64,000 bases of DNA from Mycobacterium sp. MYCO198283 (GTDB taxonomy: Bacteria; Actinomycetota; Actinomycetes; Mycobacteriales; Mycobacteriaceae): contig NZ_JAJQJI010000009.1 in the NCBI RefSeq assembly GCF_021213805.1, positions 1-64,000 of the forward strand, in the 5' to 3' direction. The notes beneath the pieces were generated by a model. It ran no database searches. It was not told where the DNA came from and saw only the letters and a program-made list of their open reading frames with translations. This document shows, piece after piece, positions 1-7,976 of this stretch. Within the stretch, counting starts at the first letter, position 1, and each line of letters begins with the position of its first letter. The position numbers and the translations under genes are program-made.

Positions 1-641
1 TAGCGGAACCGCGGCAACCGCGGGTTGACCTGCGACAGGATGTCGTTGCCCTCGACGACGGACTCGCCGAACCGGTCACCGAGCCCGGTCAGCGCCTCGG
101 CCGCCGCGCTCAGCGTCGCGTTCAGCTCGACCGGATCGACCTTCTGCGAGATCTCGGTGATGGTCTCGAACAGCGTGTTGAACTCGGTGGTGACCCGCTG
201 CACCCGGATCTGGTCGGAGCTGCTGATCCGGCGCGGGTCGGGGTTCGGCGGCGAGCTGAACGACACGTACTTGTTGCCGAAGACCGTGCTGGCCTTGATG
301 TCCGCGGCGACGTTGGCGGGGATCAGGTCGATGTACTTCGGTTCGATCTCCAGCGTGAGCTCGGCCTGCGGCGCCTCACCGACCGTCCGCTCGTCGATCT
401 TGCCGACGCGGCCGATCTGCACGCCGTTGTAGGTGACCTTGGAACCCTCGTCCATGGCCAGTCCGGTCCGGTCGGTCACCAGCGTCAGGTCGGTGGTCGG
501 CCTGAACGCCCCGCGGAACTGGAAGTACACCAGCGTCAGGACGACGGCCGCGATGGTCAGCAGGACGACGGCGGACGTCTTGACCGGTGGGCTGTACTGC
601 CAGTGCCGGAATCGTTTGCGCCACCCCTCGCTGTTCACCAT
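1..641 (-). CDS. mceA: MCE family protein, MceA type (C-terminus outside window)
   Basis: Mce proteins are the periplasmic substrate-binding subunits of mycobacterial lipid importers driven by YrbE permeases and the Mkl ATPase. About 213 residues are present. One N-terminal membrane anchor (about residues 22-44) is followed by an MlaD/Mce domain from about residue 48. The segments YFQFRG, GSKVTYNGV, IGRV and LIPAN, and the stretch around AAAEALTGLGD, closely resemble Mce1A. The ATG at 641 is chosen because it places the anchor right after a short basic N-terminus. The gene runs off the window at position 1. An mceA gene is normally preceded by yrbEA and yrbEB, but here the upstream neighbour on the same strand is a carboxylesterase. 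Family assignment is very likely; the A-type is likely. Confidence 0.88.
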   Translation of the reverse strand, partial: MVNSEGWRKRFRHWQYSPPVKTSAVVLLTIAAVVLTLVYFQFRGAFRPTTDLTLVTDRTGLAMDEGSKVTYNGVQIGRVGKIDERTVGEAPQAELTLEIEPKYIDLIPANVAADIKASTVFGNKYVSFSSPPNPDPRRISSSDQIRVQRVTTEFNTLFETITEISQKVDPVELNATLSAAAEALTGLGDRFGESVVEGNDILSQVNPRLPRFR

Positions 642-793
642 CCGCGCCAAGCCGGCGGCGCCGACACGGCAGCGAGTGCTTCCCCGACGATCACGTAAAC
701 CCTTTCGCCGCTACTGAACCCGACACGCCGACCCGTTGCGCGGGTCTCACCTTCTCAACCGGTGCACGGCCGCGCAACTCGCGCGGCGTCATC

Positions 794-813
794 TTGGTCA
801 CATGCGTGACCAA
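794..813. promoter_or_regulatory. 20-bp perfect palindrome between carboxylesterase and mceA
   Basis: Two 8-bp arms, TTGGTCAC and GTGACCAA, flank ATGC. It lies 20 bp past the carboxylesterase stop and about 150 bp upstream of the mceA start. Spacing and symmetry fit a GntR/FadR-type operator controlling the mce genes. It could also be a short terminator hairpin for the esterase, although no T-run follows. Confidence 0.45.
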
Positions 814-833
814 CTTAGGCGACCGCTACCGGC

Positions 834-2330
834 TCATCGCGACCGGCTGAAGTCGAGCGCCTCCCACAGCTCGCGGCGGTCGGCCGTCGGGTCGACCTCG
901 ACGCGCGACCGGCGGTCGAAGATCCGCACCGCCCGCTGGTCGGCCCGGTGTTGCGGCCAGTGGCGCCCGGGCACGCCGGCGCGGGCGAATTCCAGCCACC
1001 GCCGCTGCATGTCCTCGCTGACCCGCAGCGCCGCCCGCCGGTCGCCGGCCACCGTGAGCAGCGGCCCGATCCGGCTGCGGTAGGTGTCGAAGACGGCCAG
1101 CAACTCGGTGGCGTGGGTGGCGCCGAGGCCGGCCCACCGCAGCGTGCGCGGCGCGAAGTCGTAGCGGTACAGGTAGGCGGGCGCGTGGCGGCTGTGGGCG
1201 TCGGCCAGCCGCCACGCCACCGCGCCGAAGGTGAAGTCGTCACCGAACTGGCGGCACGCGGCGGTGCGCGGATAGCCCGGATACGCGCGGGCCACCCGCT
1301 CGCGCAGCTGCGGGTCGGCGGCGAGCAGCCGCTCGATCACCGGTTCGTTGGTGGGCAGGTAGCTCGTGAACCGGCTGAAGAGCCGGCTCTCCTCGGCGTT
1401 GTGGCCGACGATCAGCGGTACCCGCGCGGCGGTGCCGGCGAGCATGGCGTCGACCGGGTGCGCGGGCAGGTAGTCGCCGTCGATGGTCGGGCCGACGGTG
1501 AAGGACCACGGCCGCTCGCGGACCGTGCGCACCATGAGCCGTTCGAGCGCGCGCACCAGCCGCGACGGCCGGGCGGTCAGCACCGCCTCGACCGGATCTT
1601 CGCCGCCGAGCTGCAACGTCTCGACGAAGCGCTGCGCGGTCTCGGCGGCCTCGTCGCTCGGCCGGATCATCCCGCCCGGTGGGCTCTGGGCTATGGCCTG
1701 GCGGAAGAGCCCGTCGGCGGCGGGTACCGCCAGCAACGAGGTGACCGCGTGCGCGCCGGCGCTCTCGCCGAAGATGGTGACGTTGGCGGGGTCGCCGCCA
1801 AAGCCGCCGATGTTGTCGCGCACCCACTGCAGGGCGAGCACCAGATCGCGCAGGAACAGGTTCGACTCGAACCGCTCCGGCGACAACGACGTCAGGTCCA
1901 GGCAGCCGAGCGGGCCGAGGCGGTAGTTGACCGACACGTACACGCAGCCGCGTCGCGCCAACGCGGCGCCGTCGTAGAGCGGGGTGGCTGAGCTGCCGAA
2001 CATGTAGCCGCCGCCGTGGATGAACACCATCACCGGCAGGTTCTCCGCCCGTTCGGGCGACACCACGTTGAGCGTCAGGCAGTCCTCGCTCATCGACTGC
2101 CGGGTGTTCGGCCCGAGCAGCGTGTAGCGCGGATCCTGCGGGGCGCAGTGCCCCCACTCACGGCAGTAGCGCACTCCGCGCCACGGGGCGGCGGGCTCCG
2201 GTGCTCGGAACCGCAGCGGCCCGACCGGCGGCTTCGCGTACGGAATGGCCCGCCAGCGACGCACCCCGGAGCGCACGAACCCCTCCACGGTGCCGGCGGT
2301 GGTCGAGACTTGCGTGGCCCACGACGTCAT
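834..2330 (-). CDS. Type B carboxylesterase / lipase
   Basis: A 498-residue alpha/beta hydrolase of the carboxylesterase type B (para-nitrobenzyl esterase) family, which hydrolyses carboxylic esters. The oxyanion-hole HGGG is at residues 105-108. The nucleophile elbow GESAGA carries Ser190. The likely catalytic His sits in GATHATEL in the C-terminal third. The family hallmark EDCLTLNV is at about residues 82-89. Length is normal for the family and no signal peptide is visible, so a cytoplasmic location is likely. M. tuberculosis carries a type B esterase (lipT) close to pks12, so this may be its counterpart, but the distance here is large and I do not assign the symbol. The physiological substrate is unknown. 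Confidence 0.85.
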   Translation of the reverse strand: MTSWATQVSTTAGTVEGFVRSGVRRWRAIPYAKPPVGPLRFRAPEPAAPWRGVRYCREWGHCAPQDPRYTLLGPNTRQSMSEDCLTLNVVSPERAENLPVMVFIHGGGYMFGSSATPLYDGAALARRGCVYVSVNYRLGPLGCLDLTSLSPERFESNLFLRDLVLALQWVRDNIGGFGGDPANVTIFGESAGAHAVTSLLAVPAADGLFRQAIAQSPPGGMIRPSDEAAETAQRFVETLQLGGEDPVEAVLTARPSRLVRALERLMVRTVRERPWSFTVGPTIDGDYLPAHPVDAMLAGTAARVPLIVGHNAEESRLFSRFTSYLPTNEPVIERLLAADPQLRERVARAYPGYPRTAACRQFGDDFTFGAVAWRLADAHSRHAPAYLYRYDFAPRTLRWAGLGATHATELLAVFDTYRSRIGPLLTVAGDRRAALRVSEDMQRRWLEFARAGVPGRHWPQHRADQRAVRIFDRRSRVEVDPTADRRELWEALDFSRSR

Positions 2331-2391
2331 GTGGTGGACCGTAGCAACCGCCGCCCGCGGGCGCCCCGCGGTGGGCGGTGCGGCGGACAGG

Positions 2392-3432
2392 TCACCCGCC
2401 GACGGCCTCCCGCGCCGCCACCAGCGCGCCGATCCGCCGGGCGCACGCCCCCGGGTCGCCGCCGGCCAGCGACCAGCCGCGGGCTCGCAGCAAATAGGCC
2501 GCCGACGCTGCTTCGGCCGAGACCCCGAGCCCGCCCTGCACGTGCGCGGCCACCGTGGCGGCCCTGGGCGCCTCCTCGGCCAGGAACACGAACGCCGCTG
2601 CGGGCAGCTCGGGCCGTTCGTCGGGCTCGTGGTCGCAGAACCACGCCGCGCGGTGCACCAGCCCGCGGCCGCTCTGCACGGCGATCGCGACGTCGGCGAG
2701 TGGGTGGGAGATGCCCTGCAGCGTGCCGATCGGCACGCCGAGGGTGTGGCGGGTCTTGGCGAACTCGACGGCGATGGTCATGGTCTGCTCGACCAGGCCA
2801 ACCAGCGCGGCGGCCGTCAACAGCCGCCATTCGTCGAGCGCCCGTTGGTATGCCGCGACCGCACCGGCGCCGGACGCGATCACCTCCCGGCCCTCGGCGG
2901 CCGCCGGGTCGACCCACGCCATCGGCAGCCGGCCGATGTTGTCCACCCGCGCCGGGCGGGTGGCGAACGTCAGCCGCTCGACGTCGTCGCCGTTGCGGAC
3001 GACGATCTGGTCGGCCACCGCACCGGCCGGGACGAGCCGCACACCGGCGCTGTCGTACTGCGGGTCGAGCCCGGCGAGCCGGCCGCCGGTGACGAAGGCC
3101 TCGTCGAGCGCGCCGAGCGCGGCGAGCAGCCGGGTGGCGCACACGTGGTCGATCCACGGCACCGGCGCGAGGTGGCGGCCCAGTTCCTCGGCGACCAGCG
3201 CGAGGTCGACGAGCGTCGCGCCGTCACCGCCGGCGGCCTCGGGAAGCGCCATCGTGGTGGCGCCCATCGCGCACAGTTGCTCCCAGAGGCGGGCGTCGAA
3301 GCCGGTCGCCTCGGCGGCGCGCACGGTCTCGATCGGTGACCGGGTTGCGAAGAAGTCGCGGTAGGCCGCCTGCACGGCGCGATGGTCTTCGCTCAGGCTG
3401 TAATCGAGCCGGCGCAGCTCGTAGCGGTCCAT
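2392..3432 (-). CDS. Acyl-CoA dehydrogenase, probable non-catalytic/beta-type subunit
   Basis: A 346-residue FadE-type protein with the ACAD N-terminal helical domain, a weak middle beta domain and the C-terminal helical domain. ATG 3432 (MDRYELRRLDYSLSEDHRA) is chosen because sequence upstream of it in this frame is antisense noise. At the position where active ACADs have EGTSEIQ, this protein reads AGGDPGACARR, so the catalytic Glu is missing. It is also shorter than the usual 380-390 residues. Mycobacterial steroid-degrading ACADs often form alpha2beta2 complexes in which one subunit lacks the base. The ACAD at 4747-5940 is the obvious candidate partner. It is the last gene of the beta-oxidation cluster, 22 bp after the thiolase. 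Confidence 0.82.
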   Translation of the reverse strand: MDRYELRRLDYSLSEDHRAVQAAYRDFFATRSPIETVRAAEATGFDARLWEQLCAMGATTMALPEAAGGDGATLVDLALVAEELGRHLAPVPWIDHVCATRLLAALGALDEAFVTGGRLAGLDPQYDSAGVRLVPAGAVADQIVVRNGDDVERLTFATRPARVDNIGRLPMAWVDPAAAEGREVIASGAGAVAAYQRALDEWRLLTAAALVGLVEQTMTIAVEFAKTRHTLGVPIGTLQGISHPLADVAIAVQSGRGLVHRAAWFCDHEPDERPELPAAAFVFLAEEAPRAATVAAHVQGGLGVSAEAASAAYLLRARGWSLAGGDPGACARRIGALVAAREAVGG

Positions 3433-3454
3433 CGCGCGTCGCGCCCCGGCCGGA

Positions 3455-4630
3455 TCAGACCTCGACGACGACCGCGCCGCCCTGGCCGCCGCCGGCGCAC
3501 ATCGCGGCGACCCCGATGCCGCCGCCGCGGCGCTGCAGTTCGTAGACGAGCGTGGTGACCATGCGCGCACCCGACGCGGCGATCGGATGGCCCAGGCTGC
3601 AGCCGCTGCCGGAGACGTTGACGAGCTCCTCATCCAGCCCGAACTCGCGGCACGCCGCGATGGGCACCGACGCGAACGCCTCGTTGATCTCCCACAGCGC
3701 GACGTCGGACGCCTGCAGGCCGGCGCGGTCGAGCACCTTCGAGATCGCCCGCAGCGCACCGAGCCCGCAGTCGCGCGGGGCGATACCGGCGGCGGCCCAC
3801 GCCTTGACGGTCGCCAGCACGCCGAGGTTGTTCGCCGCCGCGTAGTCGGCGTCGACGAGCGCGACCGCGGCCGCGGCGTCGTTGGTGCCGCTGCTGTTGC
3901 CGGCCGTGATCGAGAAGCCCTCGATCTCCGGGTGCAGCACTTTCAGCCCGGCGAGCTTCTCCACCGTGGTGTCGCGGCGCGGGTGCTCGTCGACGCTGAA
4001 CTCGGTGACCGAGCCGTCGAACTGGTCGACCTTGAGCGGCACGATCTCGTCGACGAAGGACCCGGCGTCGATCGCGGCGACCGCGCGCTGATGCGACCGG
4101 GCCGCCCAGGCGTCCATCTCCTCGCGGCTGATGCCCATGGCCTTAGCGGTGTTCCAGCCGACGGTGATCGACATGTCCTTGGCCGGTGCGTCAGGGGTCT
4201 CGACGTGGGTGGGCGGCATCCACCGCTCCTCGAACTTCAGCTCCGGGCCGGGGATGCGCCAGTTCACCAGCGGGGTCATCGACAGCGACTGCACGCCGCC
4301 GGCGACCAGCGCGCGCTCCATGCCCGAGCCGATCTGCGCCGATGCGTTGCCGATCGCGGTGAGGCTGCCCGCGCAGTGGCGGTTCACCGACTGGCCGGGT
4401 ACGTGGTCCATGCCCGTCGCCGTGGCCGCGTAGCGCGCGAGATCGCCGCCGCCGTAGTGGGATTCGGCGACGATGATGTCGTCGATGTCCGCCGGGTCGA
4501 CACCGGAGCGACGGACCACCTCCGGGAGCACCGTGGTGATGAGCGTCTCGGGCGGAGTGTTCACCAGCGTGCCCTTGAAGGACCGGCCGATGGCTGTCCT
4601 GGCCGCACCGACGATGACGGGTGTACCCAT
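3455..4630 (-). CDS. Thiolase (acetyl-CoA C-acyltransferase)
   Basis: A 391-residue thiolase that cleaves 3-ketoacyl-CoA in beta-oxidation. The nucleophilic Cys86 lies in NRHCAGS, His348 in SLGHPIA, and the second Cys378 in MCAGGGQGG, so the catalytic set is complete. ATG 4630 is chosen because the protein opens with the typical VIVGAARTAIGR block. It lies in a same-strand cluster with two ACADs, a second thiolase and an SDR, which implies degradation of a fatty-acid or steroid-like side chain. A 116-bp gap separates it from the upstream ACAD. That gap contains a TACCGT hexamer at 4686-4691 on the minus strand, so this gene and the downstream ACAD may have their own promoter. Confidence 0.9.
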   Translation of the reverse strand: MGTPVIVGAARTAIGRSFKGTLVNTPPETLITTVLPEVVRRSGVDPADIDDIIVAESHYGGGDLARYAATATGMDHVPGQSVNRHCAGSLTAIGNASAQIGSGMERALVAGGVQSLSMTPLVNWRIPGPELKFEERWMPPTHVETPDAPAKDMSITVGWNTAKAMGISREEMDAWAARSHQRAVAAIDAGSFVDEIVPLKVDQFDGSVTEFSVDEHPRRDTTVEKLAGLKVLHPEIEGFSITAGNSSGTNDAAAAVALVDADYAAANNLGVLATVKAWAAAGIAPRDCGLGALRAISKVLDRAGLQASDVALWEINEAFASVPIAACREFGLDEELVNVSGSGCSLGHPIAASGARMVTTLVYELQRRGGGIGVAAMCAGGGQGGAVVVEV

Positions 4631-4746
4631 ATCTGAAGACTCCGGGTGTCGGGCTGCCCCAGCCGGCAGCGGGAAACTTACAAAAACGGTAGCAGCTGTA
4701 ATGCTCGGGTTGCCAGCCCCGGGCGTCGGCCACCTCGCACGCGGCG

Positions 4747-5940
4747 TTAGATCCGGTACTCCTCGAGCAGCCGCCTGCTGATGATCTGCTTCTGGATTTC
4801 GCTGGTGCCCTCGCCGATGAGCAGGAACGGCGCGTCGCGCATCAGCCGCTCGATCTCGTACTCCGTGGAGTAGCCGTAGCCGCCGTGGATGCGGAAGCTC
4901 TGCTGCGTGACCTCCGAGCACAGTTCGCTGGCGAGGTATTTCGCCATGCCGGCCGCGACGTCGTTGCGGTCGCCGGAGTCCTTGAGGCGGGCGGCGTTCA
5001 CCATCATCAGGTGCGCGGCTTCGATCTTCGTCGCCATCTCGGCGAGCTGGAAGGCGATGGCCTGGTGCTGCGCGATGGGCTTGCCGAACGTGGTGCGCTG
5101 CTGGGCGTAGCGCGCGGCGAGCTCGAAGGCCCGGATGCCGACGCCGCAGGCCCGCGCCGCCACGTTGACCCGGCCGACCTCGACGCCGTCCATCATCTGC
5201 GCGAACCCGCGGCCCGGCACGCCGCCGAGCACGTCGTCGGCCGCGGCGCGGTAGCCGGCGAAGATCAGCTCGGTGGTGTCGATGCCCTTGTAGCCGAGCT
5301 TGTCGAGCTTGCCCGGAATGGTGAGCCCCGGCTTGACGTCCCCGAAGCCGGTGGGCTTTTCGACGAGGAACGCCGTCAGGTTGCGGTGCGGCCGCTCGGC
5401 GCCCTCGTCGGTGCGCACCAGCACCGCGACCAGCGTGGAGCTGCCGCCGTTGGTCAGCCACATCTTCTGCCCGTCGATGATGTAGCCGCCGTCGTCGGTG
5501 CGCTTCGCACGGGTGCGGATGGCGGCGACGTCGGAGCCCAGCTCCGGTTCGGACATCGAGAACGCGCCGCGGGTCTCGCCGGTGGCCATCCGCGGCAGGA
5601 ACCGCTGCCGCTGCTCGTCGGTGCCGTGCTGACGCAGCAGGTAGGCGACGATGAAGTGGGTGTTGAGCACCCCGGAGACGCTCATCCAGCCGCGGGCCAG
5701 CTCCTCGACGCACAGCGCATAGGTGAGCAGCGATTCGCCGAGCCCGCCGTAGGACTCCGGGATCATCAGCCCGAACAGGCCCATGTCCTTCATCGCGTCG
5801 ACGATGGCCTGCGGATAGGTGTCGGTGCGCTCCAGTTCTGCGGCGGCGGGGATGACCTCTTTGTCGACGAATTGCCGCACGGTGGCCAGGATCTCGGTCT
5901 GCACCTCGGTGAGGCCGAGGGTCTGCGCCAGGCGGGTCAT
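4747..5940 (-). CDS. Acyl-CoA dehydrogenase (FadE type)
   Basis: A 397-residue flavoprotein introducing an alpha,beta double bond into acyl-CoA. The catalytic base Glu377 sits in LIGEGTSEIQ, with flavin-binding FSMSEPELGSD and MWLTNGG in the middle domain. The N-terminal extension in this frame is discarded because [16 protein letters not shown] is a normal ACAD start. Its ATG (5940-5938) overlaps the stop of the upstream thiolase by 4 bp (ATGA), which shows translational coupling. It is the catalytically complete ACAD of the cluster and the likely partner of the base-less ACAD at 2392-3432. Confidence 0.92.
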   Translation of the reverse strand: MTRLAQTLGLTEVQTEILATVRQFVDKEVIPAAAELERTDTYPQAIVDAMKDMGLFGLMIPESYGGLGESLLTYALCVEELARGWMSVSGVLNTHFIVAYLLRQHGTDEQRQRFLPRMATGETRGAFSMSEPELGSDVAAIRTRAKRTDDGGYIIDGQKMWLTNGGSSTLVAVLVRTDEGAERPHRNLTAFLVEKPTGFGDVKPGLTIPGKLDKLGYKGIDTTELIFAGYRAAADDVLGGVPGRGFAQMMDGVEVGRVNVAARACGVGIRAFELAARYAQQRTTFGKPIAQHQAIAFQLAEMATKIEAAHLMMVNAARLKDSGDRNDVAAGMAKYLASELCSEVTQQSFRIHGGYGYSTEYEIERLMRDAPFLLIGEGTSEIQKQIISRRLLEEYRI

Positions 5941-7151
5941 GTCACCCGCTCGAACACCGCGGCCAGGCCCTGCCCGCCGCCGATGCACATCGTCTCCAGC
6001 CCGTAGCGGGCCTGCCGGCGGTCGAGTTCGCGCGCCAGCGTGGCGAGCATGCGGCCGCCGGTCGCCCCGACCGGATGGCCGAGCGAGATGCCCGAGCCGC
6101 GGACGTTGGTGCGCTCGCGGTCGCGCTCGGTGAACCCCCACTCCGCCATCACCGCGAGCGCTTGGGCGGCGAACGCCTCGTTGAGCTCGATGAGGTCGAT
6201 GTCGGCGAGTTTCAGCCCGGCCTTGGTGAGCGCCGCGTCGGTGGCGGGCACCGGGCCGATGCCCATCACGTCGGGCGGCACGCCGGCGACCGCCCAGGAC
6301 GCCAACCGCACCAGCGGCCGCAGTCCGAGGTCGGCGGCCCGCTCGGGCGTGGTCACCACGCACATGGCGGCCGCGTCGTTCTGGCCGCTGGCGTTCCCTG
6401 CGGTGACGGTCGCCTCCGGATCGTCATTGCCCAGAATGGGTTTCAGCTTCGCCAGCGATTCGAGGGTGGTGTCGGCGCGCGGATGCTCGTCGGTGTCGAG
6501 CACCTGCTCGCCGCGGCGGCTCGTCACGGTGACCGGAACGATCTCGTCGGCCAGCACACCGTCGCGCTGCGCGGCCACGGCGCGGCGGTGCGATTCGACG
6601 GCCAGCTCGTCCTGCTCCTGCCGTGAGATGCCGTACTCCCGCCGCAGGTTCTCGGCGGTCTCGAGCATGCCGCCCGGCACCGGGTGGTGGCGCCCGCCGG
6701 CAGTGGTGCGGCCGCGGGCCAGCGCATCGTGCAGCATGACGCCGTGGCGTGGGGGTCCCCACCGCATGTCGGTGGCGTAGAAGGCCGCGTTGCTCATGGA
6801 CTCGGTGCCGCCGGCGACCACCAGGTCGTTGGCGCCGGTGCCGACCTGCAGGCAGGCCTGAATCACCGCCTGCAGCCCCGACCCGCACCGGCGGTCGAGC
6901 TGCAGGCCCGGCACGGTGACCGGCAGGCCCGCGTCGAGCGCGACGACGCGGCCGATCGCCGGCGCCTCGCTGCTGGGATAGCAGTGCCCGAGGATGACGT
7001 CCTCGACGGCGTCGGGCGCGAGGCCGGTGCGGGCCAGCAGCCCCTGCAGCGCGGCGACGCCGAGGTCGACAGCGGAGAGCGGCTTGAACATGCCGCCGTA
7101 GCGCCCGATCGGCGTGCGGACCGGCTCGCAGATCACCGCATCGCGGGTCAC
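5937..7151 (-). CDS. Thiolase (acetyl-CoA acetyltransferase, FadA-like)
   Basis: A 404-residue thiolase with nucleophilic Cys89 in RRCGSGLQ, His359 in SLGHPVG and Cys389 in MCIGGGQG. The GTG at 7151 is chosen because it gives [20 protein letters not shown], the standard thiolase N-terminus, and overlaps the preceding SDR stop by 4 bp (GTGA). With the downstream ACAD and upstream SDR it forms a tightly coupled SDR-thiolase-ACAD unit that can dehydrogenate, oxidise and cleave an acyl-CoA. Two thiolases in one cluster suggest two successive cleavage steps or two chain lengths. Confidence 0.92.
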   Translation of the reverse strand: MTRDAVICEPVRTPIGRYGGMFKPLSAVDLGVAALQGLLARTGLAPDAVEDVILGHCYPSSEAPAIGRVVALDAGLPVTVPGLQLDRRCGSGLQAVIQACLQVGTGANDLVVAGGTESMSNAAFYATDMRWGPPRHGVMLHDALARGRTTAGGRHHPVPGGMLETAENLRREYGISRQEQDELAVESHRRAVAAQRDGVLADEIVPVTVTSRRGEQVLDTDEHPRADTTLESLAKLKPILGNDDPEATVTAGNASGQNDAAAMCVVTTPERAADLGLRPLVRLASWAVAGVPPDVMGIGPVPATDAALTKAGLKLADIDLIELNEAFAAQALAVMAEWGFTERDRERTNVRGSGISLGHPVGATGGRMLATLARELDRRQARYGLETMCIGGGQGLAAVFERVT

Positions 7152-7888
7152 AGGTGGCGGCCGCCCGTCACCTCGAGCGTCGTCCCGGTCATGTACGACG
7201 ACAGGTCGCTGGCGAGGAACAGCGCGACCTTGGCGACCTCGTCGGGTTCGCCGGCGCGGCCCATCGGCACCTCGGCGAGCTTGGCGTCCCAGATGTGCTG
7301 CGGCATGGCCTCGGTCATGGCCGAGCGGATGAGCCCCGGCTGAATGGCGTTGACCCGCACCCCCAGATGCGCCAGCTCCTTGGCGGCGGCCTTCGTCATG
7401 CCGACGATGCCGGCCTTGGCGGCGGAATAGTTGGTCTGCCCGATCATGCCGACCTTGCCGGAGATCGACGACATGTTGACGATGACGCCGCGCTTGTTCT
7501 CCCGCATGATCGCCGCCGCCGACTTCAGCCCGTTCCAGGTGCCCTTCAGGTGCACGGCGATGACCTGGTCGAACTGTTCTTCGGTCATCTTCCGCAGCGT
7601 GGCGTCGCGGGTGATGCCGGCGTTGTTCACCATGATGTCCAGGTCGCCGAACCGCTCGACCGCCGTCCGCACCAGCGTCTCGACCTCCGCGCTGTTCGTG
7701 ACGTCGCAGCGCACGGCCGTCGCGACCTCGGCGCCGCCGAGCTTCGCCGCGGCCTGTTCGGTGGCCTGCAGGTTGACGTCGCCGAGCACCACCCGGGCGC
7801 CTTCGGCGATGAAGCGTTCGGCGATGGCGTACCCGAGACCTTGCGCTCCGCCGGTGACGACGGCGACCTGACCCTGCAACAGCGACAT
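7148..7888 (-). CDS. SDR oxidoreductase (FabG-like, 3-hydroxyacyl-CoA/ACP dehydrogenase)
   Basis: A 246-residue classical short-chain dehydrogenase. The cofactor motif TGGAQGLG is near residue 13, NNAG near 90, the catalytic Ser in NMSSISG and the YSAAK dyad near residue 153. Family knowledge suggests oxidation of a 3-hydroxyacyl thioester or reduction of a 3-ketoacyl thioester. Its position as the first gene of the beta-oxidation operon points to the oxidative direction. It is divergent from ppdK across 88 bp. Confidence 0.88.
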   Translation of the reverse strand: MSLLQGQVAVVTGGAQGLGYAIAERFIAEGARVVLGDVNLQATEQAAAKLGGAEVATAVRCDVTNSAEVETLVRTAVERFGDLDIMVNNAGITRDATLRKMTEEQFDQVIAVHLKGTWNGLKSAAAIMRENKRGVIVNMSSISGKVGMIGQTNYSAAKAGIVGMTKAAAKELAHLGVRVNAIQPGLIRSAMTEAMPQHIWDAKLAEVPMGRAGEPDEVAKVALFLASDLSSYMTGTTLEVTGGRHL

Positions 7889-7961
7889 CGGTGGAGCGTG
7901 GCATTTCGCCGCTCATTTGGGAAGCCGCCGCGGCAGCGGCTGCGTCGCGGCGCCCGCACGC

Positions 7962-7970
7962 TGCTATATG
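7962..7970 (+). promoter_or_regulatory. Candidate extended -10, leaderless ppdK promoter
   Basis: TGC followed by TATATG ends 7 bp before the GTG start at 7977, the spacing expected for a leaderless transcript. The hexamer departs from TANNNT at its last base, so this is tentative. Confidence 0.35.
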
Positions 7971-7976
7971 TGAACC

